Notes under the pieces: generated by a model
The model's input: only the letters and a program-made list of their open reading frames with translations
The model's database searches: none
Told to the model about the DNA's origin: nothing
In this document: one piece after another, positions 50,331 to 61,408 of the stretch
Layout of the letters: each line of letters starts with the position of its first letter
Position numbering within the stretch: position 1 is the first letter of the stretch
Assembly: GCF_047663525.1 (NCBI RefSeq)
Contig: NC_092592.1
Coordinates: 27,275,001 to 27,339,000, forward strand
Source of the DNA: Anas platyrhynchos
Lineage: Eukaryota; Chordata; Aves; Anseriformes; Anatidae
Direction: 5' to 3'
DNA: 64,000 bases
Position numbers and translations under genes: made by a program

Positions 50331-51639
50331 AATCACTGGCAGTTTAGGTTACGAGGCAGTTCCCAGATGCTACGAGTATACTCGAGGTGCTGAGGAAAAC
50401 CAGCCCATGCTGTGCTGTTTGTGAAATAGTTCGGAATTGTAGTATTGAAGCTTGTATTACAGCAAAATAATACAGAAGGAGAGTGGGTCCCAGTGCATGT
50501 GAGAAGCTAGGCTCTGAAAATGGTATTTAAGCACTAAATAAAATGACATTTCCAGTGGTTTTGAGCACCCACCAGTTCTGCCACATATACTCAGTGGCAG
50601 TGACAGACACAAGTGAGTTTGCCAACCTGGAAGGCAGGTTTTAGTACAATGGCTTGTATTTAGGGTTGCTCCAACTGGAAACTTCAGGTACCCTATTTCT
50701 TAAGTGAGGAACCTGCCCTGGGACTGGGTGGTGGATGACGTGACCCAAAGTGAGTGTCTTGCAAGTGGTGAGAAGGTTTCTCCAGTGCTGGTTTTCATCC
50801 GTCTATCAGTAAAGCATATTGAGACCTCTTCCCCTGTTATTTTGTGGCCAACTGGAGCTAACTGGGGCTACGTGAGAAGAAGCTCTGGGCATGCCATTAT
50901 CCACTGACTGGACTTTGCAAGTCCATTTTGACTGCAAAAGCATTGGTTTCTTTTCTAGGGTAAGTTATAAAATCCCCTTTGGGGCTCTGCTGCTGGTGGT
51001 GATAACCTGCAACTTTGCAACACCTTCATTTGTGTTGCTTAAACTGTTTTGCAGCGGTGTTATTTGGCTTTCCCTGGACATTTCTGCTTTGTGGTTGGTC
51101 TTGGTTGCTGGGTTTTCTTCATTATGGAAGTTCTGGATAGGTCAAATGGGTAACTTTTATGTTGCCTTTGGTCAATCTGTTCTGATGCAAAGCTGCGTAA
51201 TTCTGCTACATGCAGGGAACCAGTGTTGTTTACAGCAACCTCACAACTGGCCCTGAAAATTTGGGCAACTCAGGGGAAGGAAAAAATTATGTTAAGGGAA
51301 CACTAACTGCAAAAATATTCCAAAGATTGGGAGGCATAAAAGCCGGGTTGCACACACACCTTTAATTCTGTCCCTTTGTCTACAGGTGGTATGGTCAAGA
51401 CTGAAGTGACACAGTCACCCCGCTTGTTTCCACATCGCTTCTGCCTTCTTTGGCCCTTCTGGCTCTGCTGTGCTGAATCTCGCCTGTTCAAATTTCCAGT
51501 GAACCTTCTCGCATTCTCCTCTGGTTCTCATCCTGCAGTTATAACCTCGGTATTGGGAGCAAGCCTGGAAAATTTCAGAATGAAAACCGAAACCTTCCAA
51601 AAGGTAGGAGCAAATAAAAATCAGAGGATATTAATATAG
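50331..51639. other. Desert, no feature recognised
   Basis: Ordinary mixed-composition DNA. A 121-codon plus frame at 50,891-51,256 has hydrophobic content but no recognisable family, splice context or supporting signals. Confidence 0.5.
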
Positions 51640-52030
51640 CAACAGCTGGACTTCAGCTTTAATAATGTATATGTTTTAGAGCACGTAGTGATTTAGATCA
51701 GATACAGGTATTTCTGTGCACTTCTGTTAAACCAGGCCCCGTGCCAGTAATACGATGAGAGGCCGATATACTATATTAAAATACTAATTACCGAGCCCCT
51801 TTCTTCTGACGGGTCCACTAAAGATACTTCAAATGGATATGTGAGAATTGATCAAAGATTCTGCAGGCTGTTGCCACTGCTCACTGGGCATTGCAAACCA
51901 AAGAAGAACCTGACTCCCATGAAAAAGATACTGTGTTTTTACAAGCAATAAAAACCACCGGTCACTTGATTGCTATGGGGATGGATACAACTAAACTGGG
52001 CTTTCTTAAGGCAGGGAGCACGATCTAAGA
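51640..52030. promoter_or_regulatory. Candidate enhancer with TCF, homeodomain and NKX-type sites
   Basis: Non-repetitive AT-rich DNA with TATATTAAAATACTAATTACC, GAATTGATCAAAGATTCTG (TCF/LEF core ATCAAAG), TAGATCAGATAC and GGTCACTTGATTGC (NKX2-type CACTTGA). No coding frame is convincing. Confidence 0.4.
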
Positions 52031-55000
52031 GAAACAAAAAAAGACATGGGAGAGGGAGGGAGCGAGCGAGCGAGAGCTGAATTGATTTCAGTCTGTTCAG
52101 GTCTAGCTGGAAAACACAATGCAGCGAAACGCTCCCTTAGTCGGCAAGCTTCTTTTCCTAGGTTTTTCCCATGGTTTGAAGTGGAGAGGGAGGGATGGTA
52201 TTAGAAAAAGCGTGTGTGAGAGAGAGACAAGGCTGCAGGAAAGGCAGAGAGATGAGAGACATCATTTGGAAGGGCGCAAAATAGTCCATTCCTTCTGGGG
52301 AGTGGAAAACTTTGATGTCAGCGTCGCTGGCTTTAAAGTGGCAGTGTCAGGTTCAGGCTGAAAAGCCCTGGTATTTGAATCTTTGTCTGTGCTTGCGCTT
52401 GCTGTGCCTCTGCACACACCTGCACGGCCCAACACCTGGTAGGGCACCCGCTGAGCCAGCGGGCCTGGCACGTCAGGGCAACGGGTGATGGAAAATGAGC
52501 ACACGGGGGTAGGTGGCTCCACTGGCTCCTTCTACAGAGCTTCATGCTGAGAAAGCCCATTTGTGTGTTCGTGTGCATGGAAAGAGAGGGATGCGACAGG
52601 AAAAACTGCTGGAGTGCTGTGGGCTTTACCCCTTTTCAAAAAACTATTGTCTGTACTAACGCAGTTATAAGTCTCATGGTGCCCAAAAAGGTGAAGAGGC
52701 ACAGCTCTAGGGTCAGCTCTGAGAGGCATTATGATTTATCAGTCATCACATCGTAGTCAATTCGGCTTCAAGAGTGACTACTGAAAGTCAGAAGCCCCTT
52801 CTCCTCTGCAGAGGCACAGGCACCTTGCAGAGCCTGGCTGGTTTGTCGTTCGAGTTGGGTTTCGGCATAATGCTCCTAACAATTCAGACACAACAGCAAT
52901 GATAAATCCATTGCATACCCGGAGGAAAAGAGAAGGAACAGGACCAAATCTGTCACTCGTGGTACTCAGGTGGTTCTAGTAGAGCTGATCCAGAGTGCAG
53001 ATGTCTCTTTCTCCTTTCCTCCATTCCAAGAGCAGACAGATTTGCACCAATGGTGCAGCTGCAGGAACTCTTGCTCTGCTGGGTGGCAAGCTAATCCCGC
53101 TGGAATCTTCACCCCAAAATTGTACCAGGCACTAACACGCTGCAAAAGTGAAGTATTTGGGAATTATGCAGAGTTTCAGATCAAGCCAATGACAAATGCA
53201 ATTGTTGCTGCAGTGGTTTTAGGACTGTGAGGTCTCGGTTTCTAGCAAGAATAGAAGCATATGTGCATGGGGTGGCTTATGGGCCCTGATGGGAGACGGA
53301 CAATGAATCAATTTACGTTCAATTGACAGACCTCCTTTATCGGAGGGAGAGATTTTGACTTGAATCCCTGGAATGTCGGCATTTTCCTTCCCAATACTCG
53401 TTTTCGGTTTAAATAGAGTGAAAGGCCTACTTTCATGGCAGGTGGGCTGTAGAAGGGAGGTTTTAATGACTCTTTATTCTTGGATTTATAATCTGACACG
53501 CTGTACGCACATGTGTTTGTCACGAAACTGTGTGAGGTGCCTACCACCATCCATGCATTGTCCAGCAGATGTTAAAGCCATCAAGTGTGTTTTCTCCCAG
53601 TTCCAAAGGAAAACATTCTCTATTTTGGGATGTGGGATTTTCTTTTTTTTTTAAACTGATCTAAATAAACAAACAAAAATAGTCGTGGCGAGGTAGGGCT
53701 TACATGATCATAAGAAACCTGTGTAAATGAGGATCTAAGGCTTGTTCCCTGACCCATAAACTGGGTTAGTAATTAGTTGCTGCTGCAGTTTGTTGTTGTC
53801 ACAAAACCCGAGGTTAGGCTGAGGCCTATTTTGAAATCACGTGCAATATGGGATATCTAAACATACACTTACAGCAGTGACCAAGCGTTGGTTGCTACTT
53901 ACAATAATACCTGGGAGTCTGAGGTCACGTCCTGGGGGATGCTGGAGCAGTGTAGAAAGCACAGCGCTTTCCCCGTGGGGTTTTTAGCCAAGGACCCCAA
54001 ACCTACAGATGACTGTTCTAGAAAGGCCCTTGCACGGACATGGTGCTCCTTAGCAGGACCAGACCATACAGTGTAAAGACAGGGTGATAACTTACCCTCT
54101 GTTTTGTTTTATACGTGTATATACGTGTGTGCTTCGTTAATAAGAGAATATAGGGTAGAAAATATAGGGTAGAATACGCCTCGTGGCTTGGCATGAGCTG
54201 AACGAAGAAATAAAGGGAGGTTTCTAGCACCAGCTGGGTTCCTTTTGCTACACTATAAAACACTTAACTTCAAGTTGCTGAACTCTGTGATTTAGTGATG
54301 AGAGTAAACTGAATTAACCAGTGAGAAATAAAAAAATGGCAGCCTCCTTAATGAGGAAATTCTACTGTGCAAGAAAGCACTGCCAGTGATATGTTGCCTG
54401 TGTCTCTAGGGGGAAAGAGATGAAGGAAGCCTAGAACTGTAGTAATTCTGCAAATTTGTAACTGCTGCAGGCAATTAAGCTCTGTCTTAATTGTCCAGTC
54501 AAGGCAGACCCAAAGCTGCCTGTAGGATGAGGTTTGCTCATTTTCCTTATTATTATGTCCTAAGTGAAGCTTCAAATATGACAGCAGAGCATCCTCCAAG
54601 AGCAAGGGAGCCCTCTGTGCCCGTGGGCACGCTGAGTTAGGACACCATCAGACTTGCTCGTGGACGAGCTAGGGACTGGATGAAGTAGGTGGAAGGCAGA
54701 TATGGGTTAAAACAGTACCACAGCCACCGCTACACCAAGGATACTCTTACATGATTCTCTAAACACTCCAAAAATTTTTGGAACAACCTGTGGAATTAAT
54801 GAAAATAGAGCTGAAAAACACTAGAAACAACTGTGTAAGTCTTGATCTTACTCTCAAAGAAGCCAGTGGGAATTTGAATGTTTAGTTCCTCAGGCTCTAA
54901 GTATGAAAGAAAAAAAGCCCCTAAAATATCTTCATAGGTAGCCCCTATAAAAGCACAAGATTCAAAAGCATTCCTTCAGGAGATCAAGGACGGTCCAGCC

Positions 55001-57899
55001 TTTGAAGCCTGGAGGATTGGGAAATTTAAAGATCTTTGTGGCAATCATATTGTGCCATTAGAAATCTACCATTTGGAATTGTAAAGCATTTAAAAGGAAT
55101 GATTCCAAATTCCACAGCTGTCTGGTGAGTGACAACTTGATGTGGCCTGGGGGGTAGGAAGAAGGTCATTGTTGGGAAAACAGTTAAAATGAACATTTTC
55201 TGAACAGATGCTTTAGATAATACTTTGATAAATGAGGTTAAAAACAAATAAAATAATCTGGGTGACTTCCAGAAAATAGCAGACTAGCAAAACAAACAAA
55301 CCAAACTCAAAATGCAAAGACACGAAATAGGTATAGGGCTGGTATTTAGAGGATTGTAATAGAAGACTATTCAAAATAAAATGAACAACAAACAGAGTCT
55401 AAACCAGAAAGATGAGACAATTCTGCTGGCTATGGGAGGTTATACCTTTTTTTTATGATTATTATTTTACTATTGCTTTGCAGTTTTGCCAAGCAAGAGA
55501 GCTTCTGGAAGGCTCAGCTGTTAGTTTTGATACATTAGAATATTTGTCAATCCATTTTTATCGCTGTTTTTCAAACCATTCAAGCAGCTCAGCTGTTGAT
55601 GAAAATGCAAAAAGCATTGCATGCACTTAGCAAGTGGATAATGAGAGCGACCCCCTCCGTTTAGTATCTTTGTCAGCAGAGTGTAGTGAGAAAAGTAAAC
55701 AAACAGCATCACTGATGACAAACTGATTTATGGAATTGTTTGTTTTCATAATTTTCAGCATAGTTTATGGATAAAGGTCCTGATCCTGTGGCTGCTGAGA
55801 ACCTTGTAGGGCTGGCCCCTGGCTGGGTGCCCTTAGTTCTCATTAAAAGCTCCTTGTAGAAGTGGTTTGGAACTATACAGAATAGGGTCTGTTGGGATTA
55901 TTTTTAAGGGAAGATTTTCCCTTGCCTTTTAACAGAATTCATACCAAACAGCTTCTAATTCTAATTTCTTCTGGCAATCCCTTTATAGGTAAAACCAAAT
56001 CAATATGCATAAACTGGGGTAAAAGGAGAAAATTCACCCCCAAATTCAGTATAACCTTTAATTTTATCCTCTTTAATCCTTTGATAATTTTTGTGCTTCT
56101 ACTGCAGAAAAGCAATTTTGCTAATCACCTTTGTGCCAATCCCTGCATTCCTGACAATAGCGTGAACAGCTTCCATCAAAGTCTTTGATGTGGGAAAGAC
56201 ACACACACACATATAATCTGAAAACAATTCAGCTCCTTGGTTCTCAATGGTGAGCACTCTGCTTTAATAGAGTGCAAGTTCCGTGGAGGTTTCTAATCCT
56301 TTCTGCCAAACAGAAGAGACACAGTCAGGTAGCACACCTTATTCAGAAGTTAAAATAACATGTTACTTGCTCTCAGAGAAAATCAAAACAACTCAAGATC
56401 AAAAACAGATTCCGCCAACCCTAACGGGATAGACTTTCTACTCAGCTAACTCTTGATCTAAGTGTGTAACAAGTAACCTGCTTTAATCCCTCAAAGCGAT
56501 GGTGTTACAGATAAGTACTGTAGTAGCAGAGGAGGTGTCTTAAGTTTCAGAAATACACAAAAGCATTCGTTGGAAGGAAAAACAAAACAAAGAGCTGTCC
56601 ACATGATTGTGTCTTTAGCTGGAAAGGTGTATTTGAGGGCACTGCAAAGAAGAATAAAACCCCTTGAAGACAGGAGAAAGAAAGAAAAAAAGGCAGGCAT
56701 TGAAAAGGTATTTCTTCCAAGCTGAGTTTCATTGACTTGCACTGTTAAAGCGCAGCCTTTACAGGTGTCAGCTCCCGTTTTTAGCTTACAAATCTTGCAA
56801 GCTGGAATGGTCTGCTACTTCAGCACAGAACATTGCCCCATTTTCTAGAGGTTCAGAGTGGTCATGGGTCATGAAAGGACTGGGATCTTTGACTGTATGA
56901 TATGTGAAGGCTGCATTATTGACTTTATTATACTGCACTGGGAACCTGCATTGACTTCTTTCTTTATTAGAGTTCCAACAGTGTAGCAAAAATCATGATA
57001 CGTGTAGTTTTAGTAACAGTTCAAAACCTTCCTTGGTTCTTGTTCCTGCAGACACCTACCTATGCACTTTGGTCAGCACTGATGAGACCAGAGCCATTGG
57101 GCATCTTAGTCCATGATGCACAGCACTGCCAGCTCCACAGCAGTCACACAGCAGCTGAAAGCAGGCATGAGAAGTGTATGCAGTTGCAGGTCCATTCCTC
57201 TTAACAAAGAAAATAATGGATTATATCCATTGGGGCAAAAAAAATAATTATTCTTAAATGTTGTAAGGCAATTATCCACACTAGAAAACAATGTTGCATT
57301 TAAGAGAGCAACATATCATATATTGTTTTCTCCATAATACTATTTACAACCCCTGTCCAGATTGTGTTTGAGCCTCTCTGAGATTACTGCTTACAAACAT
57401 TCCATCTTAGGCAAATCTTTGATAGTTGTTTTTACCTTGGGCCACAAACTGGAGAGCACTAAGGCCCTGCTTTGCAGATGCACTTATCCATGCTTTGGTT
57501 CTGGTATCGCTGAGGGCCACACTGCACATTTGACTTTGCAGCCAGGCTCCTTCCAGAGTGCACCACGTTGTTTCCCTGGCAAAGTGGCACAGGCTGAGGA
57601 CAGGAATATGGGTGTCACATAGCGTGGGGAGATGCAACTACCAGAGACATGTCAGATGTAGCCTCTGCAAAGTGACAGAGCCTAAGATGAGAAGGGACCC
57701 CTCTCACTGTCTTGTGTGATTCCTGAGCTAGGGCTTGCTAGATAAATTCCTGATTTAAGTTTTAGTTGTTGTGCTCCAATCAAGCTCTCTTAGGGGAACA
57801 AAAATCTGGTATTATTTTAAAGAAATCCACTAATGGTGAATCAACCATAAATCTTGATAAGCTGTTTCAACAGTTAATTTTCTTCAAAAACATGCATTA
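52031..57899. other. FGF8-FBXW4 desert, part 3
   Basis: No credible gene. Contains a short (GCGA)n/(GA)n tract at about 52,055-52,075, a perfect 14-bp tandem repeat at 54147-54174 and (AC)n at about 56,200-56,212. Scattered open frames of 60-98 codons show no family features. Confidence 0.5.
54147..54174. repeat. Perfect 14-bp tandem repeat, two copies
   Basis: AATATAGGGTAGAA at 54147-54160 is repeated exactly at 54161-54174. Confidence 0.95.
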
Positions 57900-57919
57900 T
57901 TTATAAATTTGTTTCCCAT

Positions 57920-59110
57920 CACCTTTTGTCAAGTGATCTTATCTCTTTGTCTGCTAAATTGAAGATCCTGGTGTTACCAGATTTGTCTTCCTGTTTCAGT
58001 GCTCGTAAGGCATGATCACCTCACACCTTAACCTTCTCTTTAGCAAACTAAATAGACTGAGCACTTTGGGTCTCGCTATAAAACATGTTTGACAGTCCAG
58101 CAATCATTCTTACTACTCTTCTTTGAAACCCCTCTAGTTTTTCAACATCCTTCTTGAAATGTTGGCTGGACAAATTATTTCCAAAGCCGTCACAACAGAG
58201 TCAAAACCAGAGGTAAAAGAACCTCCTGGCTTGTTTGTTTCCCAGGGCAGCACCAGCCCTTTGGTCACAGCACTGCAGAAGGAGCTCACGTTCAGCTGAT
58301 TATTCATCTTAATGAAGTCTTTACGGAATTGCAGCTTTGCAGGATAGAGTTACATCCTTTCAGTGTGACCTACATTCTTTGTTCCTAGATGTGAAACTTC
58401 ACATTTGGCTTGATTGAAATACATATAATTTGATTATGCCTAAACTTAACATAAGGTTGTGCAGCCATAAGCATCCTTTGGCTCTTCCCTGAGGCTTTGT
58501 GCCTCCTACAAAACTTTGCTAATAGTGATTTCAGGATTATTTTTTTCCAGGTCACGAATATCAAATAATGTAGGGTCCATAAGCTTTCTCTGAAATCCCA
58601 CTGGAGAAAGATCAACTTGATAATAAATCTCTCTTTACAATAACAATTTAAGACAGAGAAGTCATTCAGCTTTTAATAAATTTAATGTATCAGACATTGC
58701 CAAAGTTTATTACAAAAGAGCTAATTATAAATACATGTTTAAGCTTATGTCATCTAAAAGATATTGAATTAGTTTGTTATAAAAGTGCATTCACACCAAC
58801 TTTCCATAATCTTTTGTTAAGCAACATTTGTTACGTTACCTCCCTTTCAGTTGGCTACTGAAATCCTGTGCTGAAAGATGTGCTGTTATCTTACCTGAGG
58901 TTTATATTAGGCTGGGAAGTTTGTAATTAATTGGGCTGATTCACTCGTAATAAATGCTGATAAAGCATTTGCCTTCTTCTGGTCTTCTGGAATCTCCTTG
59001 CATTGAAACTCAGTCTAAATGGACAAGACAGTTCCTCAGCTGGCAGTGTTGAACCACTCAAATACGAGGCCTCCAGAGTTGCTGATTTAGTCATCTTAAT
59101 ATTTGAATGC
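57920..59110 (-). repeat. Degenerate CR1-type LINE (ORF2 3' half), antisense
   Basis: The + strand carries, in order, recognisable reverse complements of ancient CR1 segments: 'ccttaaccttctctttagc', 'aaatagactgagc', 'ttttcaacatccttcttgaa', 'gctcacgttcagctgattat', 'ttgttcctagatgtgaaact', 'atttggcttgattgaaatac', 'cttctggtcttctggaatc' and 'agagttgctgattta'. The order and orientation place the element on the minus strand. It is heavily mutated with no intact frame. Limits are approximate. Confidence 0.75.
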
Positions 59111-59950
59111 TTGAGATTACGTAGACAAGACGACCTTCTGGAAGTAGATGCAATAACTGTCTAAAAGGCCTGTCTGCTATGGTAACCTCATTATATGCTG
59201 AAATTTATTTTCCTACTCCACTATGCAAAAGGAGATGTAGTCTGTGGAGGGTAAGCGATACCTGTACAAAGCATTCTAGGTGGATGATTTACTTTTCATA
59301 ACTTATCTATTTTTTAATTCTGAGGCAGAAGTTTCCCCAAGCATTTCAAGCTTCCATAGAGTGGAAAATACTGCAAGAAAGAATAGCACAACACTGTAAT
59401 CAGATTTTCCTGCTCCACTGTTTGTGGAAGGCTACTTTGCCATTTTGGACCAGGATCCTTCTGTGTTGTCAGTACTCCAGGCTCCTGTGGATGGCAATAA
59501 TGACTCAGTTATTAAGAACTTTTTTTTTTTTGGTGGTGGTGTGCATATATGTATGTACATACACGTGTGAAGTGTGAGCACTTTTTAAGCCCCTGCTCTG
59601 TGGAGGGGGAATGGATGGCACTGCAGGGTCTGAGCAAAAAGCCAGCCTTAAATTCTCTGCAGCAAGGCCCCTTCTCACATGGGGAAGGCCCTTCCTTTTA
59701 AGTGGCCCGGGAATCTGGCAGTTGAGACCAGCAGTGCAACACCAGATGACCCCTGCTGTCATCTCGTGGGTGACAGGAACTCCTGACCCTGCTGGAGGAT
59801 AATTAACGAGCAGCAATCACCTTGCTGTTCACCTTCCTTCGCCGGGCTGCTAGCCCAGCCAGGGCTGCTCCAGGTGGCGGAGCAGATGCTCTGCTTACCT
59901 GGGATCACCGTTCCCACCATTAATTATTCACGTTATTAGCGAACACGCAG
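59111..59950. other. FBXW4 upstream region
   Basis: AT-rich at first, then GC-richer. A T12 run at 59,520-59,531 is followed by an alternating TG/TA stretch. At 59,800-59,950, GGATAATTAACGAGC, CCATTAATTATTCACG and TTATTAGCG cluster as homeodomain-type sites just before the CpG island. Confidence 0.5.
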
Positions 59951-60267
59951 ACAAGGTGCCGTTATTAACACCATCTACGACGAACACCAACCCCGGGGGG
60001 GGGGGGGCAGTTTGGTGGTGGACGGTCCACGGGGGAGTCCCAGTGGCCCCCGTTAAGGAACTAACTCGCTGCCGAGGGTGGGCTCGGCGTGTCCCCGTGT
60101 CCCCCCCCACCCCGGCCGCCACCGCCTCCTCCCCCGGAGGGGGGCAGTGACAGGCAGCGGCTCCTGCCCCATGTGACTGGGGAGCGGCTGCCCCCGTCCA
60201 TGGCTTGGCCTCCCCCGGGCAGCAGCAGCTCCGGCTCCCGGGGAGGAGGGGCAGGAGCTGCTGCTCC
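59951..60267 (+). promoter_or_regulatory. FBXW4: FBXW4 CpG-island promoter / 5' UTR
   Basis: CpG-dense, GC-rich DNA continues to about 60,850. It contains a G13 run near 59,996-60,008. An ATG at 60200 is out of frame with the F-box and opens an overlapping frame to about 60,487, so it is either an upstream ORF or the sign of a frameshift in a G/C homopolymer. Confidence 0.6.
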
Positions 60268-60533
60268 ATGGGGAGGAAGGGCAGCCCCCGATCCCCCCAG
60301 GCGGAGGGGGGATCCCGGGCCGCCTCCCCCCCCTCCTCCCCTCCCCTTTCCCCGCTCTGGGCCTTACCCGAGGAGCTGCTGCTCCTCATCTGCTCCTACC
60401 TGGACGTGCAGGCCTTGGGCCGCCTGGGCCAGGTCTGCCGCCGCCTGCGCTTCCTCAGCAGCCGCGATCTCCTCTGGAGGCGCATAGCCCGCGGCTGCCT
60501 CAACTCCGGCTTCACCCAGCTCGGCACCGACCT
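60268..60533 (+). CDS. FBXW4: FBXW4 (dactylin) exon 1, F-box; rest of gene beyond window
   Basis: FBXW4 is an F-box/WD40 substrate receptor for SCF ubiquitin ligases. This exon encodes a Ser/Pro-rich leader and then the F-box at residues about 33-75 (LPEELLLLICSYLDVQALGR, RRLRFLSSRDLLWRRIA), followed by LNSGFTQLGTD, conserved in FBXW4. The donor is gtaagc at 60534, after two bases of a Leu codon. The frame has a stop at 60148-60150, and its first ATG is 60268, which puts the F-box at a depth comparable to the human protein. WD40 exons are not in the window. The interval is linked to split hand/foot malformation 3 in humans and dactylaplasia in mice, mainly through misregulation of neighbouring genes. 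Confidence 0.92.
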
Positions 60534-61030
60534 GTAAGCGAGGCCTCTGCGGCCGAAGGGCGAGGGGGAGGCGGCGGCGGTGGCTGGGAAAGGCCGGGGA
60601 TGCTGCGGCCTAGCCGGTTGCTAAGGGGCGCTCTGCGCTCCTGGCGTAGTCGCTAAGGGGGGCTCCCCGCTGCCGTCAGGGGGCGGAGGGAAGGGGGGGG
60701 GCTATTCTCGAAGCGCGGCTGCGCCGTCGTCGCTCCGTGCCCGAGAGGGGCGGCGAGGGCAGGGGAAGGGCAGCGGCGGAGGGGCCGCCGTGGGGCCGCC
60801 CCCGGGAGGGGAGGGACCGCGTGTGGCGGGCCCGGGGCTGCTCTGAGGTGTGGGGTCTGGCCCGGGTTGTGCCCAGCGGGGTCGGGGAGAGTGGGGAGAA
60901 GCTCTCAGTGCCCAGCCAGAAAGCGGGAGAGAGTGGTGGGGGCTTCCCCAGCCCCCCTCAGTGCCAGACCAGGAGGGAGCAGCCCTCAGATGTTGGGGCT
61001 GGAGATGCTCTCCTGAGGAGTTCCGTCCTC

Positions 61031-61074
61031 CAAACTCCTCCAAAGCATGACACAAACTCCTCCAAAGCACGACA
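61031..61074. repeat. 22-bp tandem repeat, two copies
   Basis: CAAACTCCTCCAAAGCATGA plus CA at 61031-61052 is repeated at 61053-61074 with one T-to-C change. Recent local duplication in FBXW4 intron 1. Confidence 0.95.
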
Positions 61075-61179
61075 CTTCAAGCCAGGGGAGGTGGAAGCAT
61101 GGAGAAACTGAAGGAGCTGCTGTGTGGCTGCTCTCCCTCACAGCTGCGGAGTGGCACCTCTGGTCTTGCCTGCAACTAC

Positions 61180-61408
61180 CAGGGGAGGCAAAACACCAAG
61201 GGAGGTTTTGGTTAGAAATTAGCAGACGTTTCTTCTCAGAAAAAGTGCTCAGGCGTTGGACCAGGATGCCCAGGGAGGTGGTGGAGTCACCGTCCCTGGG
61301 GGTGTTTAAGGAGAGCTTGGACGTGGCTCAGTGGGTGACATTGGTAGATGGTTGGAGCAGATGATCTGGAAGCCCTTTTCCAACCTGAATGATTTTGTCA
61401 TTCTACCA
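61180..61408 (+). repeat. CR1 LINE 3' end (sense)
   Basis: Clear CR1 3' terminal sequence: 'gtttcttctcagaaaaagtg', 'gcccagggaggtggtggagt', 'caccgtccctgggggtgttt', 'agatggttggagcagatgat' and 'cttttccaacctgaatgatt', ending 'gtcattctacc', a decayed form of the CR1 ATTCTATG terminal repeat. 5'-truncated, as usual for CR1. It supports a bird or reptile source. Confidence 0.93.

Noticed and set aside
50891-51256. 121-codon hydrophobic frame as a membrane protein
   Set aside because: Isolated, with no recognised family and no promoter or splice context; hydrophobicity follows from T-rich DNA.
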